From NCBI GenBank assembly GCA_039621445.1, contig CP154956.1, positions 13,722,292 through 13,786,291 on the forward strand: 64,000 nucleotides of DNA. Reading direction: 5' to 3'. Below are positions 11,533 to 23,652 of the stretch, piece by piece. Made by a program: the position numbers and the translations under genes. The notes under the pieces were generated by a model, which did not search any database, had not been told where the DNA came from, and saw nothing but the letters and a program-made list of their open reading frames with translations. Source of the DNA: Euglena gracilis. Lineage: Eukaryota; Euglenida; Euglenophyceae; Euglenales. How positions within the stretch are numbered: the first letter of the stretch is position 1; the number at the start of each line of letters is the position of its first letter.

Positions 11533-11660
11533 GACATCTACGCGGGGCTGAGCGCGGAGCGGGTGGCGGCGGAGGAGCTGTGGAAGCCGCTGTGCTGGGT
11601 GGTGGCCGCCACGGAGTCCTTCGTCCACGGCGCCAACGACGTCGGGAATGCCATCGGCCC
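11533..11660 (+). CDS. PiT transporter, exon C with the GANDVGNAIGP signature
   Basis: The frame reads DIYAGLSAERVAAEELWKPL and ends VHGANDVGNAIGP. GANDVxNAxGP is the diagnostic repeated motif of PiT/PHO4 phosphate transporters and forms part of the phosphate/cation translocation site. This is the second, C-terminal copy of the motif. It is preceded, as in the family, by a helix with Ala and Thr residues and a Ser/Phe before the HGAND. The exon is strongly GC-rich. The 3' edge falls just after the motif, where the C-rich DNA TTGCCCAGGAGG begins. This is the exon that identifies the gene. Confidence 0.9.
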
Positions 11661-11662
11661 TT

Positions 11663-12940
11663 GCCCAGGAGGGGGCTGGGACCCGGCGGGGAGGGGGGGG
11701 GCAAGTTGCATACCTTGCATTTTTTGCATCACTTATATTTCTTTGCAGAATTGTAGCTTTGAACTTTTTCGCATAATTTTGCGTTGAATGTATTTTAAGG
11801 TGCTTTGTTCCATCCCCCACAGTGATTGGGCAGTAGATCTCGCTTCGTGCTAGGCGCGGTAGGGGGAAAAACTGCAACACTCCCTGGTGCAAAGAATAAA
11901 TTCTGGTCACCTGCTGGTACAACACCAGGTCTGAAGGGTTTTTTTCCCGAGATACTCTTGCTTTGCAGTCCCTTTGAAAACTCTTTGTTGGCATTATTTT
12001 GAGTAAATGCACCCACAGCAACAGCTAATGGAATGGTGTTGTGGAGCCTAACCCTTTTTCTTAGGTTGCAGATGCTTTGACAAAACTTCGCACAAAGGGT
12101 CCAACATGGTATCAGTAGAAGGTAAATGGGCAATTTCTCAAGCTCCTAATCAATGAGGACAGCCGCAGGTGGCAACTTTCTGAAGATGACAGCAAGGGTT
12201 AAAAGTCTCCAGGATAAACCATTTGGGGTCAGGTGAAACCCCCCACCTGGCAAGAATTTTCTTTCCCAAAAGGCGCTGAAAAGTGCTAGACTCATTACCT
12301 TTTGTATTTCACACAAGGCACAAAACATTTCCCAAAAAAATAATCAGGAATTGTGGCGGATGAGACTGAGGGAGTGACCGATTGGTTATGACTTGTGGGA
12401 ATCCCGTACCAACCCAATCCGTGATTCTGTTGCCCTCTACCCCATCTGATCCACTGCCTGTGTACCTAAATCATCCCCCCCCCCCGGACACCGTCACGCC
12501 CGAGAACCTGTCAGGGTCCACATTGGGAAACCACGCCACAACTCTTCCAGGGTTCTAAAAGCAGATCCCTGCAGGGTCTAAAAATAGATCCTGTGCCATC
12601 CTGCAGGGGTCTGAAAATAGATCCTGTGCCATCCTGCAGGGGTCTAAAAATAGATCCTGTGCCATCCTGCAGGGGTCTAAAAATAGATCCTGTGCCATCC
12701 TGCAGGGGTCTAAAAATAGATCCTGTGCCATTTTGCAGGGTTCTAAAAACAGATCCTGTTCTATCCTGCAGGGTCTAAAAATAGATCCTGTGCTATCGAG
12801 GTGAAGGTCGAGGACTGGACACCCTGAAGCTGCAAAAACAGAGCCTGGGAAGCCATCAGGGTCCCCCCCAGTGCCCAGTCGGCCTGTCGGGCGCCAGTTG
12901 TCCCGGGGGAGGGGGAGGGTGCGGCCTGGCCCCCCCGCCT
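11663..12940 (+). other. Intron-like region between PiT exons C and D
   Basis: No coding evidence. Minus-strand ORFs at 11795-12133 and 12146-12328 match nothing I recognise. The 3' end of the region carries a 33-bp tandem repeat (12553-12795). Confidence 0.5.
12553..12795. repeat. 33-bp tandem repeat, about seven units
   Basis: Units of the type CTGCAGGGGTCTAAAAATAG plus ATCCTGTGCCATC recur every 33 bp. The unit is 11 codons, so it stays open as KIDPVPSCRGL repeats on the plus strand and LFLDPCRMAQD on the minus strand. It lies in an intron and is not evidence of a protein. Confidence 0.9.
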
Positions 12941-12943
12941 GCC

Positions 12944-13062
12944 CCCACGCCGCCATGATCGACTCCTACGAGGCGCGCTGCCCCGCCGGCAGCCCGACCA
13001 TCCCCTACTGGGTGCTGGGCGTCGGCGCATGCGGCATCCTGGTGGGGCTGGCCACGCCCAGG
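12944..13062 (+). CDS. PiT transporter, exon D
   Basis: The frame reads HAAMIDSYEARC, then a short loop, then IPYWVLGVGACGILVGLAT. In PiT proteins the HGANDVxNAxGP motif is followed by LAAV, a loop, and a helix of the form VPxWxLxxGGxGIxxGLAT. The match is collinear with exon C. Joining exon C (ending in Gly-Pro) to this exon gives the usual family spacing. The exon ends at the Thr of GLAT, and the family continues with a Trp-Gly-Tyr-Arg type sequence that is found in exon E. Confidence 0.85.
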
Positions 13063-13427
13063 AGGAGCCTCCCACCCTGTGCGGTGACGATTTCAGTGCG
13101 GTGATTTGTTGGTTGGTTTTTATTCACGCGGTGCGGTACCCCCTCGAAAGCAATGGCAACACACAAACAACTCAATAACGGAACTGAAAAGAATGTGGTC
13201 CAGAAGCACTCAGTTTTATTCACACAATCTGGCACATAAATGTGTCTTTTCTGTTGCTGCTAATGCAAACCTGGTGTGTTCTCAAGTAACAACAAGGGCA
13301 CACCACAGCAAGGATTCAAGGTTGTCGAGAACAAACAGCCTTCAGTGTTCCGTTCCACCCAACTGCCTTCGCGTGGACGCCCAGCCAGTCCCACCCACAC
13401 ACATGCCCAGGGCCACCCCTGTTTCCG

Positions 13428-13508
13428 TACGGGCACCGGGTGATGCGCACGCTGGGGGTGGAGATCGCCGTCATTACTCCGCAACGGGCGGTGGCGTCCG
13501 AGACCAGG
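13428..13508 (+). CDS. PiT transporter, exon E
   Basis: The frame reads YGHRVMRTLGVEIAVITPQR and continues AVASET. This matches the family sequence after GLAT, in which a GYRVM-type turn is followed by a T(I/L)G helix and a TPSRGF-type loop. Here the Arg-Gly-Phe is Arg-Ala-Val. The exon is short (about 27 residues) with introns of about 360 bp before and about 1.08 kb after it. Confidence 0.82.
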
Positions 13509-13509
13509 C

Positions 13510-14575
13510 CTGGTGGCGGCCCGCCTAACCGCCAACTCACTCGCTCCTTCTTTTACCTTGGGACACAGGTTGGCATTTGTCATATCACCCCCCCCCCCAA
13601 ACACCCCCCCCCCCTCCAAGTATGTGCCCCCCTGGCCGATTATTCAGTTGCCCAAAATGATCTGCGTACGTCCCTGAGGAACCTCCATCTGAGAACGGTT
13701 TTCTCTTCTCTAAAAGAGACACAGGATGATTCAACAAAACGCCAAATGAAGGTGTTGTTTCCAATGAAATTGAACTGGTCGGCACGTAGAGCGGGGAAAT
13801 ATTTGAAAATTCAGCAAAAAATGGTGCTTTTACAGATTTTTTTGAGTTTAAAAAACTGTTTTAAATAGCATACCCCTAGTTATGTACTTGGGGGGTGGGA
13901 CAGGACTGACCAACCTGGGCAGATGCTTATGCATCCTGTGTAACCACTGCCAGAGCGTCCGTTTGCATTCTGGGAATAGGCTACCCTCTTGGACAGAGAG
14001 GGAATCTGGTGCCATGCCTTTGATAAGTGACACTTTTAAAATGCAAGTGTGATGCAGAAGTGCGTTCGTCCGATCCTACTCTTTTTTTTTTCCAGGTGAT
14101 TGCCTCCACCTGTCATTCTTTCAGTACTTTGTGCTTTTCTTCCCGATTGCCCGTTGGGGGTAATGGAGCAAGCAGTGACTTTTCCTGTGGATGTGCCAGC
14201 AGCTCAGCAGCTGTCCATTTTTGTGCCAACAGAACCCTAGACATGTGACCCTAGGGTCCAACATAAGGAGGTTACAGAAGAGGGTGCCCCCCCTTTTTTC
14301 AGTGTTTTCAGGGTTTTCCAGACCTCTCCACTTGCCATGCCACTGTTTTGGTGGTGGGCCCTCCCACCTCTCCTTCTGTCGAACGCTGCTTGACCCCCAC
14401 ACTTGTCACACCAACCCAAATACCGGGCATTCGGTCAGCCAGCGGTCAGCCAGCGGTCAGCCAGCGGTCAGCCAGCAGTCATCCTGCAGTCAGCTCGTGG
14501 TCAGCCAGCGGTCAGCCAGCGGTCAGCCAGCAGTCATCCTGCAGTCAGCTCGTGGTAAGCTGCCCCTGTTGTCAG
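13510..14575 (+). other. Intron-like region between PiT exons E and F
   Basis: No coding sequence recognised. A C-rich stretch (13590-13620), AT-rich sequence around 13700-13870, and an 11-bp GTCAGCCAGCG minisatellite (about 14434-14556) fill the region. Confidence 0.5.
14434..14556. repeat. 11-bp GTCAGCCAGCG minisatellite with higher-order structure
   Basis: Tandem GTCAGCCAGCG units are interrupted twice by the same block containing CAGTCATCCTGCAGTCAGCT, giving a higher-order repeat. It ends about 20 bp before PiT exon F. Confidence 0.85.
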
Positions 14576-14589
14576 TCCCGGGCCTGCGT

Positions 14590-14715
14590 TCAATGGCGAC
14601 GGTGCTGTCGGTGCTGCTCGCCACGGCGATGGCCATCCCGGTGTCCACGACGCACTGCGCGGTGGGCGGCATCGCGGGGGTGGCGGTGGCCCAGTTCGGG
14701 TGGCGGGAGGTGGGC
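14590..14715 (+). CDS. PiT transporter, exon F with the PVSTTHCAVGG motif
   Basis: The frame reads SMATVLSVLLATAMAIPVST, then THCAVGGIAGVAVAQFG, then WREVGR. P(V/T)STTxxxVGGxxxVG is a second strongly conserved PiT feature, located in the helix after the TPSRG loop. The final Trp with basic residues fits the VNW turn of the family. This exon and exon C fix the family assignment. The downstream edge lies between the Trp-Arg-Glu sequence and the C-run at 14740. Confidence 0.88.
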
Positions 14716-14719
14716 CGGG

Positions 14720-15449
14720 CCAGCCGCGTTTCCAGGGGTTGCCCCCCCCCCAAATGACACAACCACCGTGTGATCTTCCAGGGGGATGCGCTGCAGCGTT
14801 GTGGGGGTCAGGGCAGGTGTTTCCCGCACCCTTCCCTTGTCCAGCGACCACTACCAGCGACGGTCCAGGGGGAAGGAGGGGGGGCGTGTCACCCAAAACC
14901 ACCCGATGCGTCGACAGGATTGTTTTCGTTCAACGTTTGCTCCACCGTGTAATACGCATCCAAGGAGGAGGAGTTGTCATTTGGGCCGCAAACGTGACTC
15001 CCCAGGGTTGGGTATTATGGGATCTTCGAATTGCCCGGAAGTCTGGGGCACTGTTGTGTGTGGTGCGATGAAACATTGGCCTGAAGTGAACTGGCGGACC
15101 CTCTCCGGCGTGGCGTGGTGTCCAGGCTGCTGTCTTGCGTTTGCTGGCTGGACAAGGGAATTGGGCTGTTTGTTTGTTTGCTTGTTTTTTGTCTGACATT
15201 GATTTCTAACCCAGGAGCCTCCCTGGATGGCAATTGCTTCCGCTTAAAAGAGGGTGTATATCGTCCTCACCACGAACATGGAATGATCCCCCACACAATA
15301 CACACACACACACGCACGCGCGCACACGCACACACACGCACGCGCACACACACATACACACACACACGCACGCACGCACACACACACACACCACACACAC
15401 ACACACACACACACCACACCACACACACGCGCGCGCGCACACGCAACAC

Positions 15450-15494
<45 letters not shown>

Positions 15495-16370
15495 CCTGTC
15501 CCCCCTACCCCAGGAATTGCTGATGCAAAAGATAGCAGCCTGCTGATGCCTCGTGCTCACCGTTCCAGCATGTGCTTTTCCCGCCGCACTGCAGCTGTGG
15601 CCTCAAAAATGTGGTTTGCAAGTTCAGTCCTACTGGGTTCCGATGACACAAGCAGCTATATAAATAGGACAGGCATAAAGATCCCCCACAGGAATCTATG
15701 CATTTGTGCTTTTGCGTTGGTCATATGTCTCGTGTTGCTCTGTTAGAATGCCAGGGGCCGGATCAGGTGCTTTTGGAACCAGGCTGTATTTTAGCCGACC
15801 CCACCCCGGGGTTGGTAAAAAAACCGCCTGTTTGGAACGCAGTTGTGGAAGCGCCTCATTTCATTCTTTGCACCACTGATGATAACCGTACACCAGAGAA
15901 GCCGTCCCGAAAGGTCAATGCAGCGAGTGCTCCATAATAATTAGGGCAGCAAAGCAGGCATGGAGGCAGCCAGAGGAAACGTCCAAAACCTTCGAAATCG
16001 TGCACAAAAATGTGGGGGGAGCTGCAAACTCCTCTTTGGGGAGGGGGGCTTCTACCAGTGCGCCAGTGTGCATCTGGCTTCATCACAAAATTGTACTAAC
16101 AAATTACCTACCCCCCCCCCCGGAAAACTGTCATGCCCGAGAACCTGTCAGGGTCCCGCCTGGGAAACTGTCAGGGTCCCCGGTACGGGCCAACCTGTCA
16201 GTATAGGAAGTTGTCAGGGTCCCCGCTACTGGCCAACCTGTCAGGTGACAGTTTCCCGGGGGGGGGGGTAGGTATTGCAACAATGACAGCAATTATTGCA
16301 ATCACTACCCCACCAACGTCAGACCCATCCAAGTCTCACGTCCTCGAGGGCCACCCGTGTCGGGGGGGGG
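14720..16370 (+). other. Intron-like region between PiT exons F and G
   Basis: The region contains an (AC)n-rich microsatellite (15299-15485). There are also short inverted pieces such as GAGAACCTGTCAGGGTCC around 16140-16260, related to the sequence at 12500-12530. No exon was recognised, although one helix of the family between exons F and G has not been located. Confidence 0.45.
15299..15485. repeat. (AC)n / (ACGC)n microsatellite
   Basis: Interrupted AC repeats with CACGCACGCG variants. Several (TH)n and (VCVC)n ORFs over it are artefacts. Confidence 0.95.
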
Positions 16371-16374
16371 GGGG

Positions 16375-16513
16375 TTCGGTCATTCGCGGGGCGGCGCTGT
16401 TGATGACCGCCGCGGTGTTCGGGCTGCTGCAGGCCGCCGTGTTCGGGGCCACCGTGCCCGGCCCTGCCGACTTCCACCGCCTCTTCAACTCCACCCCGGC
16501 GGGCCCCATGTAG
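16375..16513 (+). CDS. PiT transporter, terminal exon G
   Basis: The frame reads VIRGAALLMTAAVFGLLQAA, then a short segment and FHRLFNSTPAGPM, ending at TAG (16511-16513). A last hydrophobic helix followed by a short polar tail is what PiT proteins have at the C terminus. It is the last open segment before C-runs and AT-rich DNA. A poly(A) signal cannot be judged in euglenids, where trans-splicing and polyadenylation signals are not canonical. The assignment is positional. Confidence 0.5.
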
Positions 16514-18470
16514 CCCCCCCCCGGGGGGGGGGGTGCCTCCACATCCTCCAACCTGTCATGCATCACATCGCATCTCTCGGCGCTGTGCGTGCCAGTGCCT
16601 GTGCTGGCACCACTTCCCCTATTTCCAGTTGTCACGCAGGGTTTAGTCCCTTGCCCATCGACAGCACGCATATCGGACCCTCAATCATCTAGCAGCTGGT
16701 GCAAAATTATTATCACCCCACCTCTGTTGGTCATAGAACAGGATGGCAGTATCTCTGGATGTGGCAATTTCATTCACTCTTGATTGGACAACTTTTTTTT
16801 GGTGTTCGTTCTCGTGTGGTTTATAAAATTTTTTAAACCCTCCCCGAAAATAAGACCCGGGTCTTATTTTTGGGTCCATTTCTGGAAAACACCAGTCTTA
16901 TTTTTGGGTTTTTTTCTTGCCCGACCCGCGTTTTCAGCATCCCAGAATACAAATTTTTTTCTTTGGCGCTTCGCGCCATGAATAATTGGTATAAGTTGAC
17001 ATTTACCATGTGTTTTGTTGTATTTCAAGAATTCGAAAAATTTTCAAAATTCCATCATTCTTGCATCTGAAATTAGGGTTATCGGTAATTTTCAGGAAAT
17101 TTTTCCCGCCCCTGGCCTTACGCTGTCAGGGGGGGGTCTTATCAGCGGAGGCCTTATTTTGGGGGGGTCTTGTTGGGGGGTTATTTCTGAGGTTGGGGGT
17201 TCACCTCTTCTTGAAACAATATTGATTTCATTGATCAAATCATCAACACCCCCTAAGGAATCACTCCCAGGATGTCTGAAATTATTGCCGTAATAATTGT
17301 CAAAATTGTTTCAATTTTGCAATAGTTTGTTTATGACAAATGTGATTTGTTGAGTTTCAATGCAGACACTTTAATTGCTCTTGCAATTCAAATGGCAGAT
17401 TGGGTGTACCACAAACCACAAAGACCATCGTGTAAGCACTCTTTGAGCGCTACCGGTCCGAATGAGATTGAGTGTGTGCATTTCTCACCCACACCTTCCT
17501 CACCTCCACAATAACCGCACTGGCTTGGGTGGCGATATGTGGAGGACGGGCCTGCAGTTACTGGTCTCGAACATAGCATTTTCAGATTTTTTTCGTTCCA
17601 CGTTTTTTTCCTGGTCAATCATGTCTGCCAGAGAGATGTGTTTTTTTCTGCACATGTCTTTTTGTTCCAATTTTTCTCAATGGATGGGGATTGTTATTTC
17701 ACATGTTGCTTGAAACCCAAGGGTTGCGGGATTAGTCGTTGCCTAATCTGGGTGTTTAGGTGCACATGCCAGACACCCACAAATCGTCCCAAACTGCCCC
17801 TCCATAGCCACCTCACCCCTCTGCCCTCCTATCTGCACGCATAACCTCCGCTGAACCTGGATGGGGGTGGGAACAGCCGACCAGCCTCCGGCGTAAGTGT
17901 CTGCGATGGCTCCCCACCCCACAGGAGCCTTGCCTGTCACTCTTCTTGATATTGTGATTTCATTCTCGTCAGCCTCATCAAGTCACACACACACACCCAC
18001 ATACACACACAGGCACGCACTTGCGCGTACACATGCAAGATCATTTTCCATGGATTGGGCCATGGCTTGGGTCCCCGCAACCCCAGCTGAAAATGGAAAG
18101 GGGTTTGAAGGGCGTATTTTATCCACACAGACAACACCCCACGTCTCTCTGGCAGTGATGAACCTCCTGCGAAGCCTTCGGCTTCCCAGCTCACCCCAAC
18201 TTCCCTTGAATAGGTACACCAACCTGTCCCCCCCCCCTCGTTCATTGGCCTCCAGCTGTGTTGGCCACAACACCCTTGGGGGGGGCAGGGGGTGCAACCT
18301 TGGCCAATGAAAGGGGTGCCAGTGGAAGGGCTAACAAGAGCTTGGGTAAATGAGCCGAGTTGTGGTAGGAACCAGAAAACCTGTTCAAAATTTTAAAGAT
18401 TGAGGGTTCCCCCCCCCCCCCGGGGCTTCCCATACATCCTTGTCTTACCCTCAGGCGCGTCCGCTCTCCA
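16514..18470. other. Interval between the PiT gene and the next gene
   Basis: About 2 kb with no supported gene. It contains a GGCGCTTCGCGCC hairpin (16964-16976), G-runs at 17120-17190, and mixed-composition DNA. ORFs here (for example 17462-17713) look like chance. Confidence 0.5.
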
Positions 18471-18472
18471 GT

Positions 18473-18541
18473 ATGGCCATCCCCGAGAACCTCATCGTGA
18501 ACCTCACTTTCAACCCTCCGGAGATTGTCATTCTTGGCAAC
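18473..18541 (+). CDS. Unidentified gene 2, first recognised exon
   Basis: The frame reads MAIPENLIVNLTFNPPEIVI then LGN. The Met is preceded by CTCTCCAG, so this may be an internal exon and not the true start. The segment looks like a natural beta-rich protein sequence. I do not recognise the family. It is grouped with the exons at 23184, 24984 and 26509 because all are on the plus strand, GC-richer than their surroundings, and the last ends in a clean stop. Confidence 0.4.
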
Positions 18542-18819
18542 GTTCGGGTGTGCGGCATTTGCTTTTATCTCCCCCCCCAATGCAGTCATTATTGCCATTC
18601 AGAGCCCCAGATTTTTGCATTTGGGAGGGTCATTGTGTTGATCTGTGCAGTTTTTTTTTTTTTTGGCGAAGTGTGGACGTTTTGGCAGCCATAGCCAGGG
18701 TTTGATATAAGGAGGGCGTACATGGTTTAGGTGGGGGGGGTGTCCCCCCCCCCCCCCCCCCCCCCTCCTGGCCCGCAGGGGGGGGGGGTCCGGACCACCC
18801 CCCCCCCCACCTGCCAGGG

Positions 18820-21800
18820 CCTCTCCACCGGGACCCCAGCGGCGCCCAGCCTCACCGATTTTCGGCGGAGAGGTGGCAACATGCCCTAGGCATGGCTAAC
18901 CGGGCAAACCTGGGATGAGGTGGCCCCCCCACCTTCAACAGCTGAGCACCGCTGAACCCCCCCGCCACACAACCCCCCTCCCCAACGCCCGGCTAACGGT
19001 ACCCGATCGCCCCTAACGCCCACCCTCCCCCTGCGCCACGTGGCCCCTGACAGCAACCCCGACCGCCACCACCCGATCCAGGGGTCTCGTAGGCTTCTCC
19101 CCATGTTCCCGGAAAACCTACCAGGCCTCCTTGGACTTCTCCCCCCCTCCACTCCGCCCCACCAGTGGAGGGGGGGGGGCCGCTGCTACACTGGCTCTTC
19201 CACCACTCGGCCCGGGGACCCCGGGCCGGCCTCCGACCTCGTGTACCTCCCCGCACAGTGGGATTCTATGTGCCATCGGGCACCTCACACACTTGGGGGG
19301 GCCTCCCTGGGAAACCTTGAACAGCCACCAGCCCCCCACCCTCAGAAACTAGCCTCACTATAACAATTTTCTTTTGTTCCCTCCCTACCCCCCCCCCCCC
19401 CCACAGAGACCATCGGGCGAAGGCCGCCACACCCTCCTCCACCCCGCCCACCCGCGCCACAGCCTCACAGTGCTGCTCAGCAAGTTTTTTCCCCCCTCAT
19501 CACCCTACCCCCCGACGCCCCAACAGGCACGCTCTACCAAAACCGAGCGCAAAATGAACACCAAACACACACTCAAAACCCAACCCGACTTCCCCGGAGC
19601 GGGCCGCCATCCCCCGCCCGGGGGCCCAAAATGGACTCCCACGGCCCTAAGGGGAAGCAATCGCCCCTGGGGGCCCCCAGCCCTGATCGAGAGCCTCCAC
19701 GAGCTCATCGCGATCCTCCCACCCGGAACGCATGCCGGGTGGTCACACAGCAAAACCCTCCCTCCCCGTGTGGCCGGCCATCGCCCACGGGGCACAACGT
19801 ACGTAGGTCACACACGGGGGGCTCTTTTTCCGGCGTTACATGTTCTCGGCGGGCAAGCGACACCGGACCGCGAAGTTCCCGGCCGGCACGCGTACCCCGA
19901 CAAGACTGCGCCAGGCTCGGGGCCGCCCGACGCAGTCCTGTGGGCTTGGTATACGCCCCTCAGTCACCCCACCCCCAACACCTCTGCCACCGAATGACAA
20001 AAACAAAGCAACCCCTCAAGCACTCCCAGGTTGCTTTCCCCGCTTTCTGGCCCAGTCACTCTGGGCAACTTGACGTGCAATGGAGCCAGGCGTGCTAGGT
20101 CGTGCCTCACCAACTGAGACGCGGTCACTTGACTGCCCTAGCCACTCCAGAACCAACAAGCTGACATACAGCAGACAGGCATACCCCCCGAAAGGAGCGC
20201 CCCCCCAAATATTTTCTTTTTTCTTTTTTCCCCAACCCAGCGCACAAGACCGAAGGGACCCCCCCCCAAAAAAAAACAAACAAAACAAAACAAAACAAAA
20301 GACTACACATGACCCACGCCTCGGCCATTTTCACCGGAGCCACCCGCGAAACTCGTCAGGGAGGGACACCCAGACACGGCACGTCACCACATCGTGCGCA
20401 CCCTCCCCCGTCCGGAGGCCCCACCGGACGGCACCCGCGCTAACGCCATAGCCACCTGGCTGCCCCAGCATTCAAAGACCAGCCCCACCCGTTACCTGGC
20501 CTTTGCTTGCTCGAGCCACCCCAACATCCCCCACCTGCAATCACAGTTACCTGCGGTTAATTCTTACATGGAGAACCCCCTCAAAGACACACCAAGGTTG
20601 CGCCTCCCCCCCAGCTAGCGCACAGTCGCCCCTACCCCCAACCTCAGGCTCCCCTGTTTTTATTCCTTTTCTTATTTACGCGATAACCACCCGCAAGTCC
20701 CCCCCCGATTTCTCACAGTCTAGCACCATTCAGGCACTGTACCCATTAACACCCACCCCCCCTCAACATCACCCCAGCCCCGGTCCCACACGACCCCCCG
20801 TGCACCTGCTGCGAAAATCCAGGGACGGGTCCCTCACAGCACGCGGACCCCCCAACAGTTAAATTTACCTCCATTCGAAGGTAAATTGTGTTTTCCACCT
20901 GGACACATTGTGGTACCCCATGGAAGATGGCCACCACATCCTATATACATATTATTATTATTATTTTTTATTTTATTTTTACTCTTTGTTTTTTTTTGTT
21001 TATTATTTTTTTTATTTATCTATTTATTTATTTATTTATTTAATCATTTTTTTTCTTTTTTTTAAGCTTATTTATTTATTATTTTATTTTATTTTTTTTC
21101 CTTAAATTATGTTCAATTTGATTTCAATCATATTTTTTTTTATTCCTTAATTTTTTTTCTATCATTTCTTTCATTTTATTTTATTGTCTTATTGCATATT
21201 GTTCTTATTTTTTTTATTTACTTATTTTTTATTTATCTTCCTTGTCCCCTCAACATACCCCACCAACGAACTATTCCCCCTAGACCGTGCTTCTCCAACA
21301 TACACTCCCCAACCCATCCCTAGAGCGCCCTACCACTGAACCTATAGCCCCCCCAGAACAATTCATACCCAGGTAAACAGCCTCCAGGTGGGGGTTGGGA
21401 GACTACCAGATTTCTCCGAAAAACCCCTCGCCCACATGGTCCCCTCTGTGTCTCGGTCCAACCCACTCGACAGCAATGCGATCCAACCCCCCCATTGTGT
21501 GGCTGCGTGGGCCGCTGTCTGCCCTCGCCACGCACGACCAACCCGCCAGGCGATGCCGCTGACCCCCCGTGCACATTAGCGTGTGCCCCCGCACCGTTAC
21601 CCCCCTCCTCTGTAAGATCCCACTGTGGCCACCCAGCGGACCCGCAGTTCTACAGATATTGGCGACTGCCACTGACACAAGGGGGAGTGGGACATGCCAG
21701 TTGTGGTACGAGATGTGATGACCCGGAGGATGTAGCAGAGCTGGCCTAAAGCCGAGAGGCCCCGGGGTCTCTGGGGGGTAGGGCATGGCAGACCGAAATC

Positions 21801-22098
21801 AAACAGAGAGAACTGGTAGGAGGCCCGGGGGCCACGAACCCCTGACAGGCCCCTTCCCTGATGAGTGAGTACCCCCACAGCGTACTGTGATCCCCAACCC
21901 CCCTCCGCTTGGGCCTCGATGGTTTCCCCCCACCCCGTCCTGCAGCCCGTGACGACCCCCATCACCTCTCTCTCCTGCAGGGCTTCCTCCCCCTGCTTCA
22001 TGCCCGGGCTCCGGGGGTGCCCTCCTGCGTGGTGCTTGTGTACGCCCACGGCTGGAGGCACTGCGCAGCAATGCGGAGCACTACCAAACCAAACCAAA
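18820..22098 (+). mobile_element. Retroposon-like insertion nested in MITE copy 1
   Basis: This 3279-bp segment is bounded by a 14-bp direct repeat CCCACCTGCCAGGG (18806-18819 and 22099-22112). In the intact MITE at 25198 the same target sequence is present only once. The segment ends in a CCAAACCAAACCAAA tail, as expected for target-primed insertion. It includes a pyrimidine-rich 5' two-thirds and an extremely AT-rich T-run block (20945-21240). Its ORFs (19374-19997, 19631-20098) are Pro-rich and unrecognised. No reverse transcriptase is visible, so it is either non-autonomous or a 3' fragment. Confidence 0.8.
20945..21240. repeat. TTTA/T-run low-complexity block
   Basis: Almost pure T and A (TTTATTTATTTA-type) for about 300 bp inside otherwise GC- and C-rich DNA of the retroposon-like insertion. 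Confidence 0.9.
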
Positions 22099-23183
22099 CC
22101 CACCTGCCAGGGGGGTCCGGACCGACCCTTGGGGGGGTTCCCGGGCCCCCCCCCCAAAAAGGGTCAATTTTTTCCTCCGGCGCTTTGCGCCGAAAATTTT
22201 TTGCATTTTTGGCCCATTTTTGCCCAAAAAGTGCCCAAAATGGCACTTTTGGTCGTTTTGGGGGGTCAAAAATTTTCGGCCACCCTGACCGCGCACCTGT
22301 TTAGGTGGGGGGGGGTGTCCCCCCCCCCCCCCCCCTCCTGGCCCGCAGGGGGGGGGGTCCGGACCACCCCCCCCCCACCTGTCCTTATATCGAACCCTGG
22401 CCATAGCACCTCTTGTGCTATGGCCGGGGGACACCTCAGTCGGCTAGGAGCCGCTCGCTACCGCTGTCGTGTGCATGAAGGAACCTCCCTCTCAGTCGCG
22501 CGAAAGCTGACGTATGCTGGGCACTGGGCAGGTCTGCGAAGGCCGATTTTTTTCCTGAGTCCAAATCTAAAAGTGTCAGCCCCAGAATCTGGAGACCAAT
22601 CCCCAATCACATTCATCACCCCCCAGAGAGCAATATGCCCTCCATATAAGCTGAGGGCAAAATGAACTAAAAATGATGCGGTGTAAGCAGCCTTGTTGGG
22701 TCCGCCCCCTCCGAGGGTGCCCAATCACATTCACATTGAAGCCAATTAGACTCAACATCACAATAAGTTTATTTATCCGTATCTTGTCCATATATGTATC
22801 CACCTATATTTTTATCCATATCTGCCGAATTCAATGTCTTCTGGGAATCCGACCGTGCCGAAGCAGAACCATTTGGGGAAATTGCTATCTGTCATCCCAG
22901 AAGTGGTGTGCAATTCAATATCTACCCCCCCTCCTCCATGGGAACACCTGACCAGTCAGTGGGTTTCCGCCGAGGTTACAAATTTCTGTGTGGCCTCAAA
23001 CTGCACTGCGCGGGGGGGGCGGGACACGTTTTTTGCATATTTTTTTTTGCTTTTCAATTGCTTCAAGAATTTTTGTTTTTGCCCAGTTTTTTTTGCCCCC
23101 TCCCCGTGCAACTGGGCTTTCCACACGGCAAGTCCGTTGGGCCCCAGCTGACCGCTTCCCGGGGCCCGGGGGGAATCGTGTCC

Positions 23184-23357
23184 CCCTCCCCCGGCCCGCA
23201 GAAGGAGACGCTGGACCGGCTGGTGGAGAGGCTCCAGCTGTACCTCCCCCAGGCGAGCACCTCCGCCCCGGGGCAACGGACGGCGCTGGAGTTCGCCTTC
23301 ATCGACGCGCCGCCGCACTGGCACGCGACGCTGCCCACCGCGTACTGCAACGAGGAG
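23184..23357 (+). CDS. Unidentified gene 2, second recognised exon
   Basis: After an acceptor-like CCCGCAG, the frame reads KETLDRLVERLQLYLPQAST, then a segment, then ALEFAFIDAPPHWHATLPTA, ending YCNEELG. An amphipathic helix followed by a beta strand is visible. The exon is GC-rich and clearly coding in character, unlike the flanking intron DNA. I do not recognise the family. The 3' edge is near GAGTTGGGCCCAGG. Confidence 0.5.
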
Positions 23358-23438
23358 TTGGGCCCAGGCTTTCGCCCCCCCCGGGCTGTCCCGGGCTTGG
23401 GATGGCGCCGCGGCATAGTGTGCGTTAGGCGGATGTGA

Positions 23439-23652
<214 letters not shown>

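Larger units (their letters stand above)
18695..22400. mobile_element. MITE copy 1 (about 413 bp) split by a 3.28-kb retroposon
   Basis: The left terminus CCAGGGTTTGATATAAGGA (18695-18713) and right terminus TCCTTATATCGAACCCTGG (22382-22400) are inverted repeats matching at 18 of 19 positions. The element is flanked by a 6-bp duplication CCATAG (18689-18694 and 22401-22406). The interior has the same G/C-run and GCGCTTTGCGC hairpin segments as the intact copy at 25198-25588. No transposase is present, so it is non-autonomous. It lies in an intron of gene 2. Confidence 0.9.

Noticed and set aside
21980-22080. A possible exon reading GFLPLLHARAPGVPSCVVLV YAHG behind a CTCTCCTGCAG acceptor, resembling an alpha/beta-hydrolase strand.
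   Set aside because: It lies inside the 3279-bp retroposon-like insertion bounded by a 14-bp target duplication, so it cannot be an original exon of the surrounding gene. The similarity is very short.
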